A stretch of 64,000 nt of DNA from Pseudomonadota bacterium (GTDB lineage: Bacteria > Myxococcota_A > Polyangia > GCA-2747355): contig JADJDT010000029.1 in the NCBI GenBank assembly GCA_016702545.1, positions 13,709 to 77,708 of the forward strand, in the 5' to 3' direction. Position 1 is the stretch's first letter; each line of letters opens with the position of its first letter. Positions 41,161 to 52,951 of the stretch are shown here, piece by piece. A model generated the notes under the pieces. It saw only the letters and a program-made list of their open reading frames with translations. It did not search any database and had not been told where the DNA came from. The position numbers and the translations under genes are program-made.

Positions 41161-41239
41161 CGCGGGGCGATGGCGCGGGGCGATGGCGCGGGGATTCACT
41201 CCCCGGGACGCGCTTGTCCTGGGTCTACTTCGGGTCTAG
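41160..41239 (+). repeat. Degenerate CTAG-bounded repeat, copy C
   Basis: GCGGGGATTCACTCCCC matches the third hairpin of copy A exactly, loop included, and GGGACGCGCTTGTCCTGGGT matches the terminal hairpin of copies A and B; about 55 bp between them is missing. It is preceded by a 13-bp tandem duplication (GCGCGGGGCGATG at 41160-41172 and 41173-41185). The right end CTAG (41236-41239) provides the TAG stop of atpC. Confidence 0.75.
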
Positions 41240-41673
41240 CGCGGCCCTGTGGCGCTCGCGGCCGCGCCGATTTGGGCCTCGGCCCAGCGCAGGGCGTCGA
41301 GCAGGGCGGCGTACTGGGGATCGGGCGTGTCATCGGCGTTGGTCAGCGGCGCGGACCATTGTTGGAGGGCCGTCTGGCTCGCGGCCAACGCGCGGCGCGC
41401 GGCGTCCAGGTCGATCTGATCGGCCCGCAGCGCGCGCTCGGTGACGACGAGCACACTGTCGAGGGCGCCGACCTTGGCGAAGCCCGGCCCGATCGCCAGC
41501 GTCGTCTCCTGCGAGCCGCAGCGCCAGGCCAGCACGCCCGAACGCAGGGCGGCGAGCAAGGGCCGGTGGCCCGGCAGCACGCCGAGCTCTCCCAGGGTGC
41601 CTGGCAGGCGGAGCTCGTCGACGGAGGTGTCTGCCAGGGCGCCGCTCGGCGTCACCAGCTCGAGGCGCAGCAT
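41236..41673 (-). CDS. atpC: ATP synthase F1 epsilon subunit
   Basis: 145 residues. The N-terminal beta-sandwich is typical (LRLELVTPSGALADTSVDEL, GELGVLPGHRPLLAALRSG), with a C-terminal helical pair containing DLDAARRALAASQ. Epsilon sits on the central stalk and regulates ATP hydrolysis. Last gene of the atp operon, 3 bp after atpD. Its TAG stop coincides with the end of repeat copy C. Confidence 0.95.
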   Translation of the reverse strand: MLRLELVTPSGALADTSVDELRLPGTLGELGVLPGHRPLLAALRSGVLAWRCGSQETTLAIGPGFAKVGALDSVLVVTERALRADQIDLDAARRALAASQTALQQWSAPLTNADDTPDPQYAALLDALRWAEAQIGAAASATGPR

Positions 41674-41676
41674 GGC

Positions 41677-43101
41677 CTAGGCGCCTCCTTCTTGGCGCAG
41701 GCGCTCGGCCTTGGCGCGCGCCTCGGTGATGTCGCCGACGTAGCGGAAGGCGTCGAGGGGGAGGTCGTCGCACTCGCCGTCGACCAGCGCCTTGAAGCCG
41801 CGCACGGTCTCGGCGATCTCGACCAGGCGCCCGGCCTGGCCGGTGAACTGCTCGGCGACGTGGAAGGGCTGCGAGAGGAAGAGCTGGATGCGCTGGGCGC
41901 GACGCACCGCCGTCTTGTCCTCCTCCGAGAGCTCGTCCATCCCGAGGATGGCGATGATGTCCTTCAGATCCTTGTAGCGCTGCAGCACCTGCTGGACGCG
42001 CCGCGCCACCTGGTAGTGCTCCTCGCCGACGATCTCGGGGCTGAGGTTGGTCGAGCTCGAGTCGAGCGGATCGACCGCGGGATAGATCCCCATCTCGGAG
42101 ATCTGACGCGAGAGCACGGTGGTCGCGTCGAGGTGCGCGAAGGTGGTCGCGGCCGCCGGGTCGGTCAGGTCGTCGGCCGGGACGTAGATGGCCTGGACCG
42201 AGGTGATCGAGCCGCGATCGGTGGAGGTGATGCGCTCCTGCAGCGCGCCGAGGTCGGTGGAGAGCGTGGGCTGGTAGCCGACCGCGCTCGGCATGCGGCC
42301 GAGCAGCGCGGACACCTCGGAGTTGGCCTGCGTGAAACGGAAGATATTGTCGATGAAGAGCATCACGTCCTGCCCCTCTTCGTCGCGGAAGTACTCGGCG
42401 ACGGTGAGCGCGGACAGCCCGACGCGCGCGCGCGCGCCCGGCGGCTCGTTCATCTGGCCGTAGACCAGCGCGATCTTGTCGAGGACGCCGGCCTCCTTCA
42501 TGTCACGCCACAGGTCGTTGCCCTCGCGCGTCCGCTCGCCGACACCGGCGAAGACGGAGACGCCGCCGTGCGCCTTGCCGACGTTGTTGATCAGCTCCAT
42601 CAGCAGCACGGTCTTGCCGACCCCCGCGCCGCCGAAGAGGCCGACCTTGCCGCCGCGCCGATAGGGACAGAGCAGATCGACGACCTTGATCCCGGTGTGG
42701 AAGGTCTCCACCTTCGTCGACTGGTTGACGAACTTGGGCGGGGCCGCGTGGATCGGCCGGTTCTCCTTGGCGCCCAGCGGGCCGGCCTGATCGACCGGCT
42801 TGCCGATCACGTTGATGATGCGCCCGAGGACCTCGCGCCCGACCGGCACGCGGATCACGTCGCCGGTGTCGGTGACCAGCATGCCGCGGACCAGCCCCTC
42901 GGTGCTGTCCATCGCGATCGTGCGCACGGTGTGCTCGCCGAGGTGCTGGGCCACCTCGAGCACGAGGTTGTTCGGCTGGTCGTCGATCGCCGGGTTCGAC
43001 ACCGTCAACGCGCCGTAAATCTGGGGCAGGTGGCTGTCGAAGACGACATCGACGACGGCGCCCAAGACCTGACTGATCCGCCCTTGCTTCGTACGGTCCA
43101 T
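41677..43101 (-). CDS. atpD: ATP synthase F1 beta subunit
   Basis: 474 residues with the catalytic P-loop GGAGVGKTVLLMELINN, GERTREGNDLW, the VYGQMNEPPGARARVGL motif, and RGITSVQAIYVPADDLTDPA-type sequence (here RGSITSVQ). All match the catalytic beta subunit that makes ATP in the F1 head. The length is normal and no frameshift is present. Adjacent to atpG upstream and atpC downstream on the minus strand. Confidence 0.98.
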   Translation of the reverse strand: MDRTKQGRISQVLGAVVDVVFDSHLPQIYGALTVSNPAIDDQPNNLVLEVAQHLGEHTVRTIAMDSTEGLVRGMLVTDTGDVIRVPVGREVLGRIINVIGKPVDQAGPLGAKENRPIHAAPPKFVNQSTKVETFHTGIKVVDLLCPYRRGGKVGLFGGAGVGKTVLLMELINNVGKAHGGVSVFAGVGERTREGNDLWRDMKEAGVLDKIALVYGQMNEPPGARARVGLSALTVAEYFRDEEGQDVMLFIDNIFRFTQANSEVSALLGRMPSAVGYQPTLSTDLGALQERITSTDRGSITSVQAIYVPADDLTDPAAATTFAHLDATTVLSRQISEMGIYPAVDPLDSSSTNLSPEIVGEEHYQVARRVQQVLQRYKDLKDIIAILGMDELSEEDKTAVRRAQRIQLFLSQPFHVAEQFTGQAGRLVEIAETVRGFKALVDGECDDLPLDAFRYVGDITEARAKAERLRQEGGA

Positions 43102-43134
43102 GGTTTCTTCGTCCTCTGGGGGCCGCTGGCCGTG

Positions 43135-44001
43135 CTAGCGCAGGGCCTCGGCGCCAGCGATGATCTCCAACAGCTCCTTGGTGATCGACGTCTGGCGCGC
43201 CTTGTTGTACTCGAGCGTCAGCGAGCGGGCCATCTCGGCCGCGTTCGTGGTCGCATTCTCCATCGCGGTCATGCGGGCGCCATGCTCCGAGGCAATCGCC
43301 TCCAGCGCCGCGCGCTGCAGCTCGACGCGGACGTAGATCGGCAGCATCGTCGCCAAGAGCTCGCGCTCGCTCGGCTCGTAGAGGAAGTCGAGCGGGGCTT
43401 CGTCGCCGCCGGTGCGTGCGGCCGGCACTACGGGCAAGAGCTGCTCGACCGCCACCGCTTGGCTCATCGCCGACTTGAACGCGGTGTAGACCACGCAGAC
43501 CCGGTCCACCTGACCGCTGATGAAGTGATCGCTGACGAGGGCGGCCAGCGCCTCGGCCCGGGGGATGGCGCTATTCGTGTCGACCCCCGGCAGGTAGTCC
43601 TCGAGCGCGACCCGCCGATAGCGGTAGTAGTCGCGGCCCTTGCGGCCCACGACCACGAGCTGGGCCGTCTGTCCCGCGGCGCTCAGCTGCTCGCGGAAGT
43701 GCTCCGTGGCGCGGATGATGTTGGTGTTGAAGGCGCCGCACAGCCCCCGGTCGGCGCTCAGCACCACCAGCAGCACGCGCTGCGGCTCGCGATCGGCGAG
43801 CAGCGGATGCTGGGTGCGCTCCGCGCGCAGTGCCAGCTCGGCGACGATCTCGGCCACCTTGCGCGCGTAGGGGCGCGCGCCGACGATGGCCCCCTGCGCT
43901 CGGCGCAGCTTGGCCGCCGCGACGAGCTTCATCGCTCGCGTGATCTTCTGCGTGCTCTTGACCGAGGCGATGCGGCGGCGGATGTCTTTCAGCGCGGGCA
44001 T
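43135..44001 (-). CDS. atpG: ATP synthase F1 gamma subunit
   Basis: 288 residues. N-terminal coiled-coil helix IRRRIASVKSTQKITRAMKL, central LLVVLSADRGLCGAFNTNII motif and C-terminal ENATTNAAEMARSLTLEYNK/RQTSITKELLEI helix are all diagnostic of the rotating central shaft of F1. Located between atpA and atpD as usual. Confidence 0.97.
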   Translation of the reverse strand: MPALKDIRRRIASVKSTQKITRAMKLVAAAKLRRAQGAIVGARPYARKVAEIVAELALRAERTQHPLLADREPQRVLLVVLSADRGLCGAFNTNIIRATEHFREQLSAAGQTAQLVVVGRKGRDYYRYRRVALEDYLPGVDTNSAIPRAEALAALVSDHFISGQVDRVCVVYTAFKSAMSQAVAVEQLLPVVPAARTGGDEAPLDFLYEPSERELLATMLPIYVRVELQRAALEAIASEHGARMTAMENATTNAAEMARSLTLEYNKARQTSITKELLEIIAGAEALR

Positions 44002-44010
44002 GTCAGGTGC

Positions 44011-45561
<1,551 letters not shown>

Positions 45562-45602
45562 TCCTTGGCCGCCGAGTCGGTGGCGGCGCTCGCGTGGTTT
45601 GA

Positions 45603-46151
45603 CTAGACCTTATCCTCGAGCAGAGCCTGGCGTAGCCGCGCTAGCCGCGCGCGCAGGCTGCCGTCGAAGAGCAGCGACCCGACGCGGGTCGACAGACCGG
45701 CGATCAGCCCCGGATCGACCGCTGTCGTCAGTAGCACGCGCAGGCCCGTGCGCTGCTCCAGCGCGCGCGTGAGCTGATCCTGGGCCTCAGGGTCGAGGGG
45801 CGTAGCGCTGGTGACGTGGGCCCGCACGCGGCCCGCGTAGCGGTCGGCGGCAGCGGTGTAGCTGCGCGCAATGTCGGGTAGCAGGGCGATGCGGCCGCGG
45901 TCGAGCAGCAGCAGCAGACCTTGGCGCAGCGCGGGCAGGAGCTGCAGGCGCTGCGCGAGCTGCTCGATCAGCGCCCGCCGCCGCGGCGCGGCGTAGCTGG
46001 GGTTCGCCAGCGTGTCGAGCAACTCGCGCTGGTCTTGCCAGAGCGCGGCGAGCTGCTGCAGCTGCTCGCCGAGTTCGTCGACGCGCTGCTGGTCGACGGC
46101 CAGCCGCAGCATCGCGTGGGCGTAACGCTGGCTGATGCGGCCGCCGATCAT
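45603..46151 (-). CDS. atpH: ATP synthase F1 delta subunit
   Basis: 182 residues from ATG 46151. RISQRYAHAMLRLA at the N-terminus and LRVLLTTAVDPGLIAGLSTRVGSLLFDGSL near the C-terminus are typical of delta/OSCP, which joins the peripheral stalk to F1. The start overlaps the atpF stop as ATGA, showing translational coupling. The frame is open far upstream, but those codons belong to the shadow of atpF. Confidence 0.93.
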   Translation of the reverse strand: MIGGRISQRYAHAMLRLAVDQQRVDELGEQLQQLAALWQDQRELLDTLANPSYAAPRRRALIEQLAQRLQLLPALRQGLLLLLDRGRIALLPDIARSYTAAADRYAGRVRAHVTSATPLDPEAQDQLTRALEQRTGLRVLLTTAVDPGLIAGLSTRVGSLLFDGSLRARLARLRQALLEDKV

Positions 46152-46972
46152 GGGCGTGGTCCGCCGCTGGGTTGCCCGAGCTGGGCCAAGCACTCCTCCT
46201 GCAAACGCTGGCGGTCGTCGGCGGTGACGCTCTGCTGTAGCAGGCGCTCGGCTGCCTCCAGCGCCGCCCCGATCGCGCCGACCTCGAGCTGCCGCCGGAT
46301 GCGATCGACCTCCTGCCGTAGGGTCCGCTCGGCGCCGGCGACGATGCGCTGCGCCTCCGCCGCCGCTTGGCTCAGCAGGTGCTCGCGCTCGTGCTCGGCG
46401 TCGCGCGCCGCCGCGGCCAGCAGCTCGGCGACCTCGCCCTCGACGCGCCCGAGCTGCTGCTGGGCCGCAGCCAGCTGTTGCTCGGCCTGGGCGCGCAGTT
46501 GGGAGGCCTCGGCGATCTGCTCCTCGAGCTCGCGCCGGCGCGTGTCGAGGAAGATGCGCAGGGGTCGGCGGCCGAGCCGCACGACGAGCCACAGCAGCAG
46601 CGCGAAGTTGAGCAGCGCCAGCGCCAGCGGCGGTCCGCTGTGCGCGACGGTGTCCGCGCCGCAGCCGAACCAGTTGATCGGCGCGAGCGTCTCGGCCGCG
46701 CTGTGCGGCGGAGGATGCACGGGCTGGCCGGGGCCAGGGGCGTGCCCAGGCGCGAGGGATTCGGCGCTGGCCGAAGGCGCGGCGCCGCCGAAGGCGAGGC
46801 ATGCGCTGGCGAAGACCCCGACCGCGAGCGCCCGGCCGCGAGCGCTGCGGCGCGAGCCGCAGGATCCGCGCTGGGCCTGCTGGGGGAGGGCTAGGGGCAA
46901 CGGTCGTATCTTTCTCTGCGGCGCCCACGCGCCGATGGGGTCAGGGGCGACGTCCAAGCACCTTGGCTGCAA
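46148..46972 (-). CDS. atpF: ATP synthase Fo b subunit, N-terminally extended
   Basis: The membrane helix PPLALALLNFALLLWLVVRL is followed by a long charged coiled coil (EEQIAEASQLRAQAEQQLAA) that forms the peripheral stalk. Unusually, before the membrane helix there is an extension with a signal-peptide-like segment (RALAVGVFASACLAFGGAAP) and an Ala/Pro/His-rich linker. ATG 46972 overlaps the b' gene by 32 bp; a TTG at 46900 directly before the signal-like segment is an alternative start. Comparable signal-bearing b subunits are known in deltaproteobacteria (recollection, not checked). Confidence 0.88.
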   Translation of the reverse strand: MQPRCLDVAPDPIGAWAPQRKIRPLPLALPQQAQRGSCGSRRSARGRALAVGVFASACLAFGGAAPSASAESLAPGHAPGPGQPVHPPPHSAAETLAPINWFGCGADTVAHSGPPLALALLNFALLLWLVVRLGRRPLRIFLDTRRRELEEQIAEASQLRAQAEQQLAAAQQQLGRVEGEVAELLAAAARDAEHEREHLLSQAAAEAQRIVAGAERTLRQEVDRIRRQLEVGAIGAALEAAERLLQQSVTADDRQRLQEECLAQLGQPSGGPRP

Positions 46973-47417
46973 TCTCTTCGGCCAGCTGGTCGGCGCGCGC
47001 CCGCAGCGCCAGAGCGGCGGCTGGCGCAGTCTTGGCCAGAACGGCGCGAGCCGCGGTGAGCTGCTCTTCGGCCGCTCGTCGCGCAGCGGCGATCTGGCCC
47101 TGGGCGCTGGCCTCTGCGCTCAGGCGATGTTTCACGCGCTGGGCGTTGGCTTGCTGGCGCGCCCCGGCCACGCGCTGCGCGTGGGCCTCGGTGGCCGCAG
47201 TAGACGCTTGCGCCAGCTGCTCGGCCTGCGCGCGGGCCCCCCCGACCAACGCTGCCCGCTCGCGGCGCAGGGCTAGGTGGGGCAGGAAGACCAGCTGGCG
47301 CAGCACCAGGAAGACCAAAAGGAACACGGTGAGCTGCAGCAACACGGTCCCGTCGATGTCGATCACCGGCGGCGACGCATGCGCAGCAGCGCTCAGCAGC
47401 GAGAGCAAGATAGGCAC
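46941..47417 (-). CDS. atpF': ATP synthase Fo b' subunit
   Basis: 158 residues. Short N-terminus with an IDIDGTVLLQLTVFLLVFLV membrane helix, then LRQLVFLPHLALRRERA and a long Ala/Gln/Arg-rich coiled coil. This is the second b-type subunit, giving a b/b' heterodimeric stalk. First gene of the operon; no a (atpB), c (atpE) or atpI gene lies next to it. The 95-bp gap upstream to the kinase gene must contain the promoter. Confidence 0.9.
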   Translation of the reverse strand: MPILLSLLSAAAHASPPVIDIDGTVLLQLTVFLLVFLVLRQLVFLPHLALRRERAALVGGARAQAEQLAQASTAATEAHAQRVAGARQQANAQRVKHRLSAEASAQGQIAAARRAAEEQLTAARAVLAKTAPAAALALRARADQLAEEIAAKVLGRRP

Positions 47418-47512
47418 GTCCGGCCGCCTAACACGGCCCGCCGCGAGCTGTCAAACACCAAGGTAAACATGGAGATGTGTCCCGGAGTCGCGCGTGCCGC
47501 TTGAGCCGGGCG

Positions 47513-49729
47513 CTACTCGGCTCGGCGCAGCGAGATGCTCAGCCGATGTTCCGAGGCGCTCTCCCAACGCACCACGCGGCGCTCGCTCTGATATCCGCGC
47601 TGGCGCAGCTCGATCGTGAAGCGATCGGTCAGCGCGAGGTTGGAGAGGGTCAGCGGCGTCGTGCCGCGCAGCACCTGGTTGAGGTAGACCTCGGCTCCCT
47701 GGGGATTCGAGTCGACGATCAGGCGTCCGCTGGCGGCGGTCAACGAGGCGACCAGCCGGTGGCGGCGCTCGCGGGGGCGGAAGGCGGTGCGGGTGCTCCA
47801 CGGGTGGTAGCCCTTCAGCGTCAGCGCCACCAGTAAGGGGCGCAGGGGCTGGGCCAGGCCGACGGTCACGGGCGTGGGCTGCCCGAGCGGGCGCCCATCG
47901 ATCGCGACGGCGGCACCGGGGGGCACCGACACGATCTCCAGCACGGCATTCGCTGGGAAGGGATCCCAGCGGTCGAAGGCGGCCCAGCCGGCGGCGAAGG
48001 CCCCGGTCGCGAGGGCCAGGCCCAGGAACACGCGCCGCACGGTGTGTCGCGGTCGGACGCGCAGGCTCGGCGGGAGCGGGGCGTCTCCGCTCGTGAAGTG
48101 GCGCTCTGGCGGGCGGCCGGCGCCGAACAACCCGCTGCCGAGTCGGTGCGGGCGCTGGCCGGAGGTGCCCTCGCCGCGATCGCGCGCACCGGTGGGTCGG
48201 CGGGCCTGCTGTCGCAGTGCCTGGTCGAGCGGGTGCAGCGCCGAGGTCCGCGCGGCGCGGGCCGCCACCGAGGGCGGGCGCCCCGTCGGCGGCCGGCCTG
48301 GGCTCGAGAGACCGGGGCGTGCGCCGGCGTCGAGATCAGCGGATGCCAGCGGCCTCGAGGGGTTGCCGGGGGACCTCGTGAGCTGCGCCTCAGCACCGCG
48401 CCGGCTGTCCCCCGTGCTCGGTCGCTCGCTGACCGCTGACGAGCGCCGATGGGGGCCGTCGCCCCACGCGGCCGCGCGTCCACGAGTGGGTCCCGCGTAG
48501 GGGGGGAAGTCGAGCACCTGGTGCAGCGTGGGCGTGGGCCTCTTACCTCGATCCAAGGGCGCCGGGGCCGGCACGGGCGTGACCGCGTCGTCCTCCGGCG
48601 AGGAGGAGATCGCGTCCAACAGGCCGAAGGTCGCGTCGGCCAGGGTGGGGTCGCCCGACATCGGGCCGCCCGCCAAATCACCGGTCAGCGCGCCATCGTC
48701 GAAGAACCCGTGTGGGTCGTCGCCGAGCGTGGCCGTGACATCCTCGGCCCGCGCCGGGCTCAGCTCCGTCGGCGGCCGCGGGGGGCGCGGCGCCGCGTTG
48801 GGGACGCTGCCGATGGTCTTCTGCACGAAGCGCGCGACCCGGTCGGCGGTGAAATCGGGCGCATAGGACGAGAGGAAGGCGGTCAGGCGGCCCTGGAACT
48901 CGAGCGCCGAGCTCCAGCGGTCCTCCGGACGGCGCGCCAGCGCGCGCAGCACGATCTGCTCGAGCGCCGTCGGGAGGTCGGGGCGGAGCTGACTGGGCAG
49001 AGGCACCTCGGCCTCACGCACCAGCTGCAGCAGCGCCTCGGCGCGCTCCTCGGTGTAGAGCGGGCGGCCGGTCAACACCTCCCAGAGGATCGCGCCCGCG
49101 GCGAAGATGTCGGTGCGGTGGTCGACCCTGCCGCCACGCGCCTGCTCGGGCGCCATGTAGCGGTACTTGCCCTTGATGACGCCGACCTCGGTCTGGCGCC
49201 GGCTGTCGGCCGCCTTGGCGATGCCGAAGTCGACGATCTTCACCTCGCCGGCATACGAGAGCAGCACGTTCTGCGGGCTGATGTCGCGGTGCACGATCTG
49301 GCGCGGGCGACGCGCCTCGTCCAGCTGGCTGTGCGCGTAGTGCAGGCCGGTGGCGACCTGCTGGCCGATGTAGGTGGCGATGTCGAAGGGCACCAGCGCG
49401 CGTTGCTCGCCCAGGCGCTGCAAGATACGGAACAGGTCGGCGCCTTCCACGTACTCCATCGCGATGTAGTAGGTGCCCTCGAGCTGGCCGAGCTCGAAGA
49501 CCTGGGCGATGTTGGCGTGCGAGAGGCTGACGGCGATCTTCGCCTCCTCGATCAGCATCTGTACGAAGCTTTCGTCGCTGGCGAAATCGGGGTGGATGAC
49601 CTTCAGCGCGCAGTACTTCTCGAAACCGGCGACGCCCTCGCTTTTCGCGAGGAAGACCTCCGCCATGCCACCGACGGCGATCCGGCGCACCAGCTTGTAC
49701 GGGCCGAATTTATAGTTCGGGGCGAGCAC
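47513..49729 (-). CDS. Ser/Thr protein kinase with membrane helix and two PEGA domains
   Basis: 738 residues, GTG start. Kinase domain at residues 10-290: VGGMAEVFLA loop, K43, HRDISPQN (D149), DFG 167-169, and GKYRYMAPEQ; all catalytic residues are present. A Pro/Arg/Ser-rich cytoplasmic linker of about 270 residues leads to one membrane helix (VFLGLALATGAFAAGWAAF, about 565-583). The extracytoplasmic part has two PEGA domains: LEIVSVPPGAAVAIDGRPLG and GRLIVDSNPQGAEVYLNQVL. PEGA domains are thought to bind cell-wall or surface components. The gene lies just upstream (in genomic order, downstream in transcription) of the OM-type protein gene region, 100 bp away. Confidence 0.93.
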   Translation of the reverse strand: MLAPNYKFGPYKLVRRIAVGGMAEVFLAKSEGVAGFEKYCALKVIHPDFASDESFVQMLIEEAKIAVSLSHANIAQVFELGQLEGTYYIAMEYVEGADLFRILQRLGEQRALVPFDIATYIGQQVATGLHYAHSQLDEARRPRQIVHRDISPQNVLLSYAGEVKIVDFGIAKAADSRRQTEVGVIKGKYRYMAPEQARGGRVDHRTDIFAAGAILWEVLTGRPLYTEERAEALLQLVREAEVPLPSQLRPDLPTALEQIVLRALARRPEDRWSSALEFQGRLTAFLSSYAPDFTADRVARFVQKTIGSVPNAAPRPPRPPTELSPARAEDVTATLGDDPHGFFDDGALTGDLAGGPMSGDPTLADATFGLLDAISSSPEDDAVTPVPAPAPLDRGKRPTPTLHQVLDFPPYAGPTRGRAAAWGDGPHRRSSAVSERPSTGDSRRGAEAQLTRSPGNPSRPLASADLDAGARPGLSSPGRPPTGRPPSVAARAARTSALHPLDQALRQQARRPTGARDRGEGTSGQRPHRLGSGLFGAGRPPERHFTSGDAPLPPSLRVRPRHTVRRVFLGLALATGAFAAGWAAFDRWDPFPANAVLEIVSVPPGAAVAIDGRPLGQPTPVTVGLAQPLRPLLVALTLKGYHPWSTRTAFRPRERRHRLVASLTAASGRLIVDSNPQGAEVYLNQVLRGTTPLTLSNLALTDRFTIELRQRGYQSERRVVRWESASEHRLSISLRRAE

Positions 49730-49829
49730 TGCCGTGATTATTTCACATTATCGGCGGGCGTGACGGATCTGCGGTCCGGGAACTCCCGACGTGGCGACGA
49801 GCGCTCCAGGGCCGAGGGGCCTGGGCGGC

Positions 49830-51275
49830 TCAGAACATCGCGACGGCCCCAAGGGAGAGGTCGAAGGTCGTCACCTCAGAGACGCGAAAACGACGACCCA
49901 CGGTGTCGATCAGCGGCTGGAAGCTGGGATTGACCTGGAACGGATCCGATATCTGGATCTCTTGGTTTGGATCGCTCCCACGCCCAACGCTGGCGAAGGT
50001 GATGGCGTGCGACTGCTCATGGCCGAGCGCCAGGCCGAGGCGCAGCTGCGCCCAGCGCGTCACCTGGGCGCGCACGGCGAGCGTTCCCGTCACGCCCAGG
50101 TGATTCTCGATGCTGGTGATGCCCGGATAAGGCAGGAGGTCCGTATCGGTAGCGCAGTAGGTGCCGTTGTCCCAGGGCGTCAGGCCGCCGGCGCCCCCCG
50201 GCGCCGGATGGCAGGTGCGGGCGAGGCGCGGGCTATTGGCGAAGACCTCCCACATCGGCGAGTAGCCCCGTCCCTCGAAGGTCGCCTGCAGGGCGGCGCT
50301 GCCCTCGATGGTGACGGCGTAGTGCTGAGCGGGTCGTTCCCAGGCCACGACGGCGGCGCCGATCTCGCCGCCCGCGCTTTGCTGGGGCGTGGCGCGCTGC
50401 TGGCCGGAGCGCGGGAACTCGGTCTTGGCGAAGAGCGAATCCTTGGCCGCGATGGGGACCATGTAATACGCGCTGAACCAGGGTTCGATCCAGCGGAAGC
50501 GGCGCGAGACGCTGGTGTGAAGGCGAAGCTCGTGCAGCCCGCGGCCCACCGAGGTGTTCGCACGCGGGTCGGTCGTCGCGTCGTACTCCATCGGCGAGCC
50601 GACCGCGAGGCGCGCCTCGAAGCCCGTGACCCAGGTTGGCTTGGTCGGATCACGGCGTTGGTTGAGCGGTGCCCAGGCGATGCCCAGGTAGATCTGGTCG
50701 ATGCCGCTGCGGGTCGGCAGTACGAGGCCACCGGCCGGGCCACTGGCGTTGCCGACGGCCACCTGATTGGGCGCCATCTGGCCGCCGTCGAGGAAGCCGT
50801 CGCGGACCAGCGAGGAGTTCTCCGGGGTGACGCAGTTGGTGCTGCGCGGATCGCCGCAGGGGGCGCCGCCGTTCTGCGCGAAGCTCAGGCTGCGGTCGTC
50901 GCTGACGACGATCGGCAGCTCGAGGTGGAGCTGAAGATCGCGCCACACGCCGATCTCCAGCCGCGGAGCCAGCACATGCCGCGTTTGGCTGAAGCGCAGC
51001 TCTTTGATCCGTTGCACCGCCGTCTGGCCGGCGGCGCGGCCAACGGCCTCGCGGTCGATCGCACCGCGATAGAGGGCACGCCGGTAGTCGAGGGAGACGC
51101 GCGCATCGAGCGCATCGCCGGGCTCGAAGCCGCTGGCCAGGTCCGTGACGTCCGCGGCCTGCGCCGCCGGAGGCCGCCCGCCCAGGGTCGCCGCGACGCA
51201 GCACGCGAACACGGCCGCCACGCCACGACCGGCAGGCGCGCCGATTCTCCGACAGGATCCTAAGGAGAGATACAT
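49830..51275 (-). CDS. Probable outer-membrane beta-barrel protein
   Basis: 481 residues with a signal peptide (GVAAVFACCVAATLGGRPPA, cut near AAQA). The mature sequence alternates short amphipathic strands (LEIGVWRDLQLHLELPIVVS, TFDLSLGAVAMF) separated by loops rich in Gly, Asn and Pro, and ends with a terminal Phe, the usual barrel signature for the BAM complex. A loop contains a CGDPRSTNC disulfide-type pair. Resembles transport or autotransported porin-like proteins found in these bacteria, but no specific family is recognised. Confidence 0.65.
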   Translation of the reverse strand: MYLSLGSCRRIGAPAGRGVAAVFACCVAATLGGRPPAAQAADVTDLASGFEPGDALDARVSLDYRRALYRGAIDREAVGRAAGQTAVQRIKELRFSQTRHVLAPRLEIGVWRDLQLHLELPIVVSDDRSLSFAQNGGAPCGDPRSTNCVTPENSSLVRDGFLDGGQMAPNQVAVGNASGPAGGLVLPTRSGIDQIYLGIAWAPLNQRRDPTKPTWVTGFEARLAVGSPMEYDATTDPRANTSVGRGLHELRLHTSVSRRFRWIEPWFSAYYMVPIAAKDSLFAKTEFPRSGQQRATPQQSAGGEIGAAVVAWERPAQHYAVTIEGSAALQATFEGRGYSPMWEVFANSPRLARTCHPAPGGAGGLTPWDNGTYCATDTDLLPYPGITSIENHLGVTGTLAVRAQVTRWAQLRLGLALGHEQSHAITFASVGRGSDPNQEIQISDPFQVNPSFQPLIDTVGRRFRVSEVTTFDLSLGAVAMF

Positions 51276-51301
51276 GGCGTTGGCCCAGGCTCGCGCTCGT
51301 T

Positions 51302-51462
51302 AGGGCTCGTGACGAAACAAATCGGTCGACTGTGGCTGTCGAGGCGCGCGGCCGGCAAGGAGCGACGACGAAGGTCTACCTGGGGTAAACCTAGGAGGAG
51401 CGACGCTGGCGGACGCGATGGATCGGCGGCCACAACGATCGAGCTGTTTTATCACGAGCCCT
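51302..51462. repeat. 161-bp segment with 18-bp terminal inverted repeats
   Basis: AGGGCTCGTGACGAAACA (51302-51319) and the reverse complement of 51445-51462 agree at 16 of 18 positions, and weaker complementarity continues inwards (TGTGGC/GCCACA). The segment fills most of the 212-bp gap between the outer-membrane gene and the NtrC-family regulator. It has no coding content and could be a MITE or a large hairpin. Confidence 0.55.
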
Positions 51463-51487
51463 TAGTAGCGTGCGCGTTCGTTGTCCG

Positions 51488-52888
<1,401 letters not shown>

Positions 52889-52951
52889 GCGTTACCGGTC
52901 TCGCGCGGGAGGGGGTGTGGCGAGCGGGCAGGCCAGTGCGCCCCGCGTGGC

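Noticed and set aside
40913..41239. A 108-codon plus-strand gene
   Set aside because: Its start fits a transposase, but the following residues fit only in other frames; treated as a remnant.
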